Assembly: GCF_051106095.1 (NCBI RefSeq)
Contig: NC_135783.1
Coordinates: 204,706,472 to 204,770,471 of the forward strand
Direction: 5' to 3'
From: Pogona vitticeps
Taxonomy: Eukaryota > Chordata > Lepidosauria > Squamata > Agamidae
DNA: 64,000 bases
Under the pieces are notes generated by a model. The model saw only the letters and a list, made by a program, of their open reading frames with translations, was not told where the DNA came from and searched no databases. The position numbers and the translations under genes are program-made. Numbering within the stretch: the first letter of the stretch is position 1; every line of letters starts with the position of its first letter. Positions 57,310 through 64,000 of this stretch are shown in pieces.

Positions 57310-57556
57310 CTTAGGTGAAATGATGCACCACTGGAGACAAGGCTAAGACTATCCATGCTATAGTATTCTCTGGTATGATGTATGGATATGAAAACTAGCC
57401 AATGAATTAAAATGACAGAAAGTTACTTAGTTTGAACTGCAGCTCTGGAATAGAGTTTTATTGACGCCATGGAAGGCCAGAAAGGTAAATCAGTGGTTTC
57501 TAGATGAAATCAAGCCTGAACTCTCACTAGAAGCTGAAATGACTAAACTGAGGCTA
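57310..57556 (+). mobile_element. Old BovB (RTE) LINE 3' fragment
   Basis: The translation WKARKVNQWFLDEIKPELSL with EAEMTKLRL matches the BovB block of the 27.3-28.6 kb copy (RRSNVSILKEINPECSLEGQ). Upstream, ccatgctatagtattctctg and gtatggatatgaaaac match its valine-met-tyr region. More diverged than the intron copy, so older. Confidence 0.72.
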
Positions 57557-57830
57557 TTGTACAATAGGACCCTCATATCTGTAGAACTCTCTTTCTCTCT
57601 CTGTATAGCATGGTCACATGTATATCTCTATCCCTTTGACCATGCTATACTGTATATAGTAACAAGCATTCATAGCACAGACTCTGGCTCCATCCAGTCG
57701 CCTATTCTGGTAATACAGTACACGTATAGTTTTTTTTTCCTCTCCCCCCCCCCCGCCGGATTTTAATACTGTCAGACTATGGTTAAAGGAAACCGCTGAT
57801 CTTGTGTATAAGGAGGCCCTACTGTACTTT
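57557..57830. mobile_element. Tc1/mariner-like MITE
   Basis: The left end tacaataggaccctcatatc and right end ataaggaggccctactgta are inverted repeats with TA at the outer edge. The inside holds an inverted pair around tagcatggtc / gaccatgcta (57606-57653). Confidence 0.62.
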
Positions 57831-58184
57831 CGAAATATCAAAGCATCATGAGAAGGCGAGGTTTACTGGGAAAGATAATAAGGCTAGGGAAATGTTAAAT
57901 GCCAAAGAAGAGGAAAGCCGACCATGAAGTAAAGGAAGCCAGGGCCTCCAGTTTGCAAGACCTGCTACTCGGCTGCTCGGGGAGGAAAGGACCTTGGGGA
58001 GGATGTTCATTCCTGGGAGGTCGCTGGCTGGAAAGCTTAGGGGTTCAATGCTCTGGCTGCAGAGCCCGAGGTTGGGAGCTAGACTCCCCTCCTGTGAGTA
58101 AAGCCAGCCTGGGTGGCCCTTTGGGTGAGCTGCACCGCCCTAGGGCGCCCCCCAGAGGAAGGGCAGGGGAACGCCCCTCGGAGT

Positions 58185-58260
58185 ATGCTCTATCTGGAAA
58201 ACCCTGAAAAAGGGTTGCCCATAAGTCAGCATTGGCTTGATGGCCCATGATGGCCTCTGG
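58185..58260 (+). mobile_element. SINE 3' tail fragment
   Basis: aaaaccctgaaaaagggttg followed by cccataagtcagcattggct and tgatggcc resembles the 3' part of the Sauria-type SINE at 45466-45645. Confidence 0.5.
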
Positions 58261-58439
58261 GGTCAGTTAGCTCCCTTATCTTCCAGTTTATTCCCTTTCC
58301 TCCATGTGTTTGTTAGGAAGCGGGGCGGGAGGGCAAGGAATGGACAAGAGGGGAAGAAGGAAGCCCTGTTTGGCCCTTCGCCCCGCCTCTCCGTTTCTCT
58401 AGCCGCGGAAAGTCGAGAGAGAGAGAAAGAGAGAGAGGA

Positions 58440-58700
58440 TGAGACTCAAACTACAATTCCCGTCGTGCTCATCGTCCACTCCGCCGCCTTCGCCCAATAG
58501 CAAACAAAGAAGAACCCCCCCTTCGCCTTCCCCTACCCGGTCTGCGCCTCACCGACCAATCACCAGCTGCCTTTTCCACACGCCTGCGCACAGGCCCGTG
58601 GAGGAATGAAGCCGTTGATCGCGGACGTCAAAGCGCGGGCAGGTTTGAAGCGGGCAAGGCGGAGAGTTTGGTGGCCGCGACGTCACCCTTCTGCTTTATA
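58440..58700 (+). promoter_or_regulatory. Putative SPC25 promoter with CCAAT boxes and CDE/CHR-like pair
   Basis: A GC-rich, CpG-containing stretch upstream of SPC25. CCAAT boxes lie at 58494-58498 and 58556-58560 (cgcccaatag, gaccaatcac). At 58634-58649 a CDE-like cgcggg is followed after four bases (cagg) by TTTGAA, a CHR: the arrangement used by G2/M genes through the MuvB/DREAM complex, with NF-Y at the CCAAT boxes. A cell-cycle gene such as SPC25 fits this control. Transcription start not mapped. Confidence 0.55.
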
Positions 58701-59127
58701 AATAGTAATCTCCCACTTTCTTTCTTTCTTTTTTTTTGTGGGTGAAAACGGGCACTTTTCTCGACCGATCTCCCCACAACCTCCTCGGGACCGGGGCTTC
58801 TAGAAACCCGGCTGGCTAATTTCAATATGACTTTAAATATAACTTTTTGAATTTCACATTTATTATATTCAAAGAAGTGGGCGGCGGCGACTCCGACTCC
58901 CAGAAGGGAACCGTTTTCGTCTCTTTGCAGCCCAGAAAGTGAGAGAGACGGGATTCCTCGGAAGACCAACCAGTCGGGCCCCTTCCTTAGTGAAAAGCAG
59001 GAAGGAAATCAAATAAGTACCTGTACGTCGAACAGTTTATTTGGCGGATCCTTGGCGACTTACTCGGGCTTGATTCCCTGCATCTGAAGGAAGAGGCCAT
59101 CACGGATAAAAGTTTGTGCCATTTAAG
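58650..59127 (+). other. SPC25: Putative SPC25 non-coding first exon
   Basis: In mammals the first SPC25 exon is non-coding. Here a plausible donor, ttaag|gtgtgt, closes a stretch ending at 59127, 285 bp before the first coding exon. The 5' limit is unknown. Inference only. Confidence 0.35.
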
Positions 59128-59412
59128 GTGTGTTTGGAATTCATTGCTGCCTCATTCATTTTGAAAAGCTGGTTGTTGTTTTTTTAAATCATGGGCATTC
59201 AGTGTTTTTAAAAACTCCTTTGCATTTGAAAACATGGCTGTAGGCTGGGAGGAGCCTCTGTAATAGATACCTTTTTTTTGCACTGTAAATGAGTTGGCTA
59301 TGTAAGGTTTGTGAATAACTGGTAATGTTTTAGTAACCCAGCAGATATTCCTTAGCCAAGCTGCCTAATCAAGCTGGAGAGACTAAGGTGTGGCTACATT
59401 TTTTTTCCTTAG

Positions 59413-59570
59413 GAAAATGGCTCAGCCAAAAAACGACGATGAACTGGCGATACTCAAAAAAGAGATAAAGGAATTTTGGAGTAAGTTTAAAACCACTTGT
59501 TGCAACGAGTCTCTGGACCAGACATTGGGACTGAGAGATCTGTGGCAGGAGTCCATAAACAAGCTTTCAG
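59413..59570 (+). CDS. SPC25: SPC25 first coding exon
   Basis: SPC25 is one of four subunits of the NDC80 complex, which links kinetochores to spindle microtubules; it pairs with SPC24 on the centromere side. After the acceptor ttttttttccttag (59411-59412) the ATG at 59417 opens MAQPKNDDELAILKKEIKEF, then WSKFKTTCCNESLDQTLGLR and DLWQESINKLS; human SPC25 reads DELALFDKSINEFWNKFK at the same place. This start, preceded by gaaa, is preferred to the upstream ATG at 59390, which lies in the intron before the pyrimidine tract. The exon ends in phase 1 before gtaaag. The N-terminus is a few residues longer than the human one. Confidence 0.93.
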
Positions 59571-60330
59571 GTAAAGTTGTGTATCATTGAACTATTTATT
59601 GTTGTTGTGTTGCCAGTGGGCACTTTCTGTCACGTGGTGTGATGAAACAGAAAGGGACATTTATCCAATATAACAACAGCAAGAATAATTATGTGCTGTC
59701 AAGTCAACTCCGACTTATGGCAATCCTTTTCTACACAACCTGCCTTCAGCTAAAGACAGTGTCGTTTTCAGGAAGGAATTCGGGGCAGCGGCTGGGGGAA
59801 AGCTGTGAATTTTTAAAAAACCCATTTGTTGTGGTTGTAATACTGGTGTAATCTGCACCCCCCCCCCTTCCATGCCTGCAGAAGCAGCTGGGAGGAAAGG
59901 AGGCACTCAAAAGAAGAGCCAGAATTGTTCCATTTGAACCTTGTGTGACTCCCACCTCCTCGTCTCTAAACAGTGTTTATTTTATTTTTATTTATGTATT
60001 CAATTTGTTTATTTAGTCAACCAGCCAGTGAAAAAAACTCTGCCCTGGGCGATTTAAAACAAAGTATCCCAACCACCATCCCAATCAGCAAACAATAAAA
60101 TTAAACTGAAATAGAAACAACAAAAATAATAAAATACAGCCATAGGGCAACAACTGAGGTAGATCACCACTGAGGGTCAACAGAAAGACTATCTTAGCTA
60201 TGTGTGAAGGAAACTCTGTGAGGTTTATGGAAGCTTCAGTAATTCTGGAAAAAAAATCAGTCTTTATATGTATATATACATCAGTGTATATTAGAATTGT
60301 GGTGGCAGATAATACTTTTTTAAATTACAG
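59571..60330 (+). other. SPC25 intron
   Basis: Holds a squamate repeat fragment around 59690-59760 (gtcaagtcaactccgactta) and an L2/CR1-type tail around 59980-60070. Boundaries gtaaag and aaattacag. Confidence 0.6.
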
Positions 60331-60396
60331 ATAAATGGACCAAGAGATTGAAAGAAGGAGATGACATCATTAACAAATTCCATGAGTATACAAATG
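60331..60396 (+). CDS. SPC25: SPC25 coding exon, 66 bp
   Basis: A short exon, too small to stand out as an open frame. Acceptor tttaaattacag and donor gtatag frame 66 bp that read (D)KWTKRLKEGDDIINKFHEY then TN in the frame carried over from the previous exon. It aligns to AEKLSVKLKEEERMVEMFLE of human SPC25, the start of the coiled coil. Phase 1 on both sides. Confidence 0.85.
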
Positions 60397-60972
60397 GTAT
60401 AGTATGGATACCTTCTTGTTTTGTTCCTGAAACATCTTGCATTGCACTTTTACATGATGGCAGTGCATGAACGATGGAAAATATTTGAATAGTGTTGTCA
60501 AGTATGAGATGTACTAAGTATGGAATGTCTGAAGAAGCTTTTTCTCCAGCTTTCTACAGAAGTCTAAGTAACAAGTTAGATGCAGGGCATACAAACCTAT
60601 CCTAAGTGGGTCTTTTTATTTTTTACTTTTTAAACAGTTCAACCGAAGATTTAATTGGACAGAAATTTGAGAGGGGGTTAATTATACACTGAGATCATTA
60701 TCCTGTTTGTAATCAAAACAGTCTGGATGTACTTCTTTTTCCAAATATTTTTATTTACAAGCGCAACATTGCTTTCTCTGCCATACTTCTCCAGAGACAA
60801 ATGTCGCAATAATGGGAAATATCTTAGAGAGTCCTGAAACCTGATGAAGCTTGCATGTTTCTCTACTGGGTGTACCTAATGCCTGCTTCAGTGTTTTCAC
60901 TGAACGTAAAGTGAAAACTGAAATTTGAAACTCAAAACAGTATGGTACAGGTGATTTTGACACACTTTAAAG

Positions 60973-61103
60973 CAGGGCCTGTGGTCTTCAAGATCTTGTG
61001 AAACTATACCTTCTAGTATGCCTAACCATCATCTACACTGGGGAGAACCTCTAGGAGCCAAAGTACAGCAACATTTGGTGGGGTCATAGGTTCCCCAGCC
61101 TTG
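60973..61103. mobile_element. hAT-type MITE, 131 bp, in SPC25 intron
   Basis: Ends cagggcctgtgg and ccccagccttg, flanked by ctttaaag (60965-60972) and ctttaaac (61104-61111), a 7-of-8 target duplication. The body (ccatcatctacactgggg) resembles the family at 45660-45785. Confidence 0.72.
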
Positions 61104-61329
61104 CTTTAAACAAATGCATCAGAGTGCAGTAAATGCATATCAAAGCCATGATGAACAGATGTTTTGAGCCACATCTCCCTGTCTTCCTGACCATTGCTCA
61201 TATGTTATTTTCATCCAAAGACATCAACAGTTATGTTAAGTTGTAAACATATTGTCTGTTCTTTGTTTTGCACATGTACTATGTGTTGCTTGCATTTATT
61301 TTCATATCTGCATTTTCCATGGCAGAGGT

Positions 61330-61620
61330 TCTATATAATATCTATTTATTTACTGAAAATATTTTTACCCCACCTTTCTCCATAAAAGGACCCAAGGCGG
61401 CTTACATCATTAAGAGGCAGCTAAAAACAACGCTTATTAAAATATATTTTTAAAATGAAATATATATTATATTAAAATGTTAAATAAAAATATTATTTAA
61501 ATAGATTAAAACAACAACAATACTGATTCTTCTGATTTTAAAACCCCACTTAGACGGTCAGTAAGGGGAAGCCTGCCTGAAGAGAAAGGTCTTCAGCTAA
61601 GCCTTGACAGTGTATTAAGG
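61330..61620 (-). mobile_element. L2/CR1-type LINE 3' fragment
   Basis: gcctgcctgaagagaaaggt at the right and accccacctttctccataaa ... caaggcggcttacatcatta at the left are the reversed tail blocks also seen at 25170-25480. Confidence 0.65.
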
Positions 61621-61845
61621 TGCTGAAAGCAGTTTGTGTAAGACAGAAGCAAACACAAGAAAGTAGTTCATATGAGAGACAGAAATGTTTCTGTTCATGG
61701 ACTTGAAATAGTATCCATCCTATTGCTTATTGTATATTTAACCGTTTTGGCTATCTTTTGAGTGTGTCACCAGAAATAGTTTATGAATAAAATCAGTTTT
61801 GTAATAAAGTCGTGGTAAAGAACTAGTTTGCCCTGTTTAATACAG

Positions 61846-61992
61846 AGTGCTGTCAGAAGAGGAAATCTATTGAAGTAAAACAGGAGAAATTATCCGAAGT
61901 GCTTGCAAACATTGCAGATGGGAAGAAACAAGAGACAGACTTGATGGATAGTATTCAAGAGCTCAAGGAGGAACTTACCAGAAGAATGAAAA
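61846..61992 (+). CDS. SPC25: SPC25 coding exon (coiled coil), 147 bp
   Basis: Acceptor ccctgtttaatacag, donor gtaagt. With the G of the preceding exon it reads ECCQKRKSIEVKQEKLSEVL, ANIADGKKQETDLMDSIQEL, KEELTRRMK, a charged heptad-like segment matching LIAEVKGKKQELEVLTANIQ DLKEEYSRKK of human SPC25. This is the coiled coil that pairs with SPC24. Phase 1 on both sides. Confidence 0.93.
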
Positions 61993-62768
61993 GTAAGTAG
62001 CAACAAAAATCTTGGTTGTAAATAATTTTAGAAACATTGCAACCCAGGGTCATTTCACTTTCAGTTTGCTACATGGCGATTGTCTCTCTGTGGCAAAATG
62101 TGTTGTGGATGGTGCCATTGAAGAAGAGGAGGGCAGCTCCAAGGCCGCCTCTTGAGCAAAGAATGAGAAAGTGGTAGCGTGGCTTGTAAATTTGACTGTT
62201 GGTTAACAGATCAGCAGAAGGAAAGTCAGAGAGTGAGGGAAGTGATCAGGCAGAAGCAGTATCTCCATCTTACCTAGATTAAATCTGTGTTTATTGTTCT
62301 CATCCTGTCTAGTATTCTTTCCAAGCACTTAATTCAGCTGTTTTGCCCATTTTACTTGGACAGAAGACTTAAGAACTGGGTATGATGTGCATATTGGTGA
62401 TAACTTGGTCTACGTCCCAGGATGATCTGTTCCAGCAATTCCCCGTAGATGGAAAAAAAGGACCGGAGATTGATTTCTATGCAACCCTGTGGTATAATTG
62501 CCATGAGCCAGATCTGTTGCCTCAAATTGCACAGTAAAACAGGAGTTTCGGCAACTGCAGTGCAGTGTCCCGCAGCCCATTTAGATGGACACTATTTTTA
62601 TGACATTAGAATTTACTGAGATTTCAGAGAGAACCAACATCATGTGCTGTCTGTCCCCTCTCTTGGATGAAGTCATCCCATGGAGTGAAAGACATTAAAA
62701 AGGTAGTCAGTATGAGGTAAATGAAGAAGCCAAAAAATGAATGTTTCACGGCAGGGTTATTTTAAAAA
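61993..62768 (+). other. SPC25 intron, 5' part
   Basis: No repeat family recognised before the foldback element that starts at 62771. Confidence 0.5.
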
Positions 62769-62770
62769 TA

Positions 62771-63601
62771 CAATGGTGCCTTGCAAGATGATTGCGTCAT
62801 GGGACGATTAATTCACAAGACAATGTTTTCTATGGAGGATTTTCACAAGACGGTTTGGGTTTTTTTTAGGCCGATGCTTTGCAAGATGGTTCCCCCACCC
62901 CCCATTGGAACACATTAATTACATAAGACCTATTTTTTTATCCCAAAAAAGTGAGGGAGAAAGTGTATGCTGTTGGTTTTCCAGGAACTGCCTCCTGGAA
63001 AGCCAACAGCATACACTTTCTCCACCACTTTTTTGGGATAAAAAAGCAGGTCTTATGTAATTAATGTGTTCCAGTGGGGGAAAAAAACGTCTTGCAAAGC
63101 ATCTCCAATGGGGCTATGGCTGCAAATTTAAATGATAGAGGATAGTGAAGATAGCCAGGAACCAAAGGATAAAGAGATTCTAAAAACACCAGGGAAATCA
63201 CAAATGCAATCCCCTATTAGCACAAATTATGAGTTCCTCACATTTGGGGAAATCATAGGGATTAGCACACCCAAAGTGCAATGGATGAGCCTTACCTTGG
63301 AAAAACTAATTTCATGACCATGGTATTGCCCCTGCAAGGTATGAGTTGGAGTGGCCCTTGCACCTCCTACCCCCTTCTGTGCCCTGCCCCCGCCCCCAAG
63401 GCATGGTGACCCCCTGGCTGCACAGTTCCAGTCCTGCCAGAGGCCACGAGAGCTCCTACCTTATGCTAATACCTGTGCACTAGAGGATTGTGGGAGGAAC
63501 ACCTAGCCCCTGATGGGGGTCCCACGGGGCACCCCAAAACACTGAGGAGCTCTCGTGGCCTCTGGCAGGACTGGGGCTGTGCATCTTGCGAGGCACCACT
63601 G
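62771..63601. mobile_element. 831-bp nested foldback DNA element with TA duplication
   Basis: The outer inverted ends are caatggtgccttgcaagatg and catcttgcgaggcaccactg, flanked by TA (62769-62770, 63602-63603), as in Tc1/mariner-type elements. Inside lie two further, nearly perfect hairpins: one at about 62895-63085 (arms around cattaattacataagac and gtcttatgtaattaatg), one at about 63416-63585 (arms around ccagtcctgccagaggccac and gtggcctctggcaggactgg). No transposase. It sits in an SPC25 intron. Confidence 0.8.
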
Positions 63602-63787
63602 TAACAGTAATTCACTCTTTGCTTTGATTGTAGCATCCATGTATCCAGTAGGAAAATTTGTAATGATTTGACATACTTTCTAACTCCTTGAAAGATAAGA
63701 AAAATGGAAGAACAAACCAAAAAACGATTAACCTGCAGTTGAGGGCATGGTAGGAAATGTCACTATTTTGTCTCATTCAAACCTTAG

Positions 63788-63883
63788 TTAAAAGCAGAGC
63801 CACAGAGGAAATGGAGCAAAGACTGCTTAAGGCTGAAGTACTTTTTAAAGAGCGGCTTGGGCTAGAAATACGCAAAACAAGCG
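63788..63883 (+). CDS. SPC25: SPC25 coding exon, 96 bp
   Basis: Acceptor accttag and donor gtaaga. Read with the last base of the previous exon it gives IKSRATEEMEQRLLKAEVLF then KERLGLEIRKTS, which matches human AERLKRLQKSADLYKDRLGL EIRKIYG. It ends the coiled coil; the C-terminal RWD-like globular domain lies beyond the window. The four coding exons here give residues 1-154 and all junctions are phase 1, so the gene is intact so far. Confidence 0.94.
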
Positions 63884-64000
63884 GTAAGACTGATGTATAC
63901 ATTTTTGTTGTTTCGCCGAGTGGCTAGTGCTAGGCTTCCATAGTAGCATTAATCCATTTGCTTTTTTAAAAAAGAAACTATGCCACTAGTTCCAGGTCAG

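Noticed and set aside
57899-58207. A 102-codon frame starting MPKKRKADHEV, with a nuclear-localisation-like start, just upstream of the SPC25 promoter
   Set aside because: It overlaps a SINE tail, has no recognisable domain or splice context, and composition explains an open frame in GC-rich sequence.

Overview
This is a eukaryotic, almost certainly squamate-reptile (lizard or snake), genomic window. It holds parts of three vertebrate genes in the order and orientation known from mammals: the last four coding exons of ABCB11 (bile salt export pump, + strand, 1954-9559), a complete five-exon G6PC2 (islet-type glucose-6-phosphatase catalytic subunit, - strand, 31984 down to 22772), and the promoter plus first four coding exons of SPC25 (NDC80 kinetochore complex, + strand, from about 58.5 kb to beyond the window end). 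ABCB11 and G6PC2 converge; G6PC2 and SPC25 diverge. The squamate assignment rests on the repeats: a BovB (RTE) LINE, tRNA-derived SINEs of the Sauria type, L2/CR1 3' ends that run into microsatellites, a Penelope-like element and an L1 with a squamate-like layout. The species cannot be named from this window.

Region by region. 1-9559 is the ABCB11 3' end; its introns carry an L2 fragment, a tRNA-SINE, TTTC and ATTG microsatellites and a decayed Penelope-like element (5130-7529). 9560-22771 is intergenic or 3' UTR; it holds a nearly intact full-length L1 (12078-17956, 16-bp target duplication) beside an older, oppositely oriented L1 fragment. 22772-31984 is G6PC2, with a BovB copy that has an internal deletion in intron 3, and a 155-bp AC run and a 200-bp tetranucleotide array in intron 2. 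32-58 kb is the G6PC2/SPC25 intergenic region: hAT-type foldback elements, a young LTR retrotransposon of the Gmr1 type (37411-43639) with identical-looking LTRs and integrase ahead of reverse transcriptase, two solo LTRs with exact 5-bp target duplications, CR1 pieces and SINEs. From 58.4 kb there is a GC-rich promoter with CCAAT boxes and a CDE/CHR-like pair, then SPC25 exons separated by phase-1 introns; the last complete intron carries an 831-bp nested foldback element.

The host genes do not form one pathway: ABCB11 exports bile salts in liver, G6PC2 hydrolyses glucose-6-phosphate in islet ER, and SPC25 serves mitosis. Their adjacency is ancestral synteny. The less ordinary content is in the mobile DNA: the Gmr1-type pol order, hammerhead-ribozyme-like cores at the Penelope 3' end and in another dispersed repeat, the nested foldback in SPC25, and a solo LTR with an internal degenerate repeat. 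I found no previously undescribed system that I can support firmly; these are the candidates worth testing.
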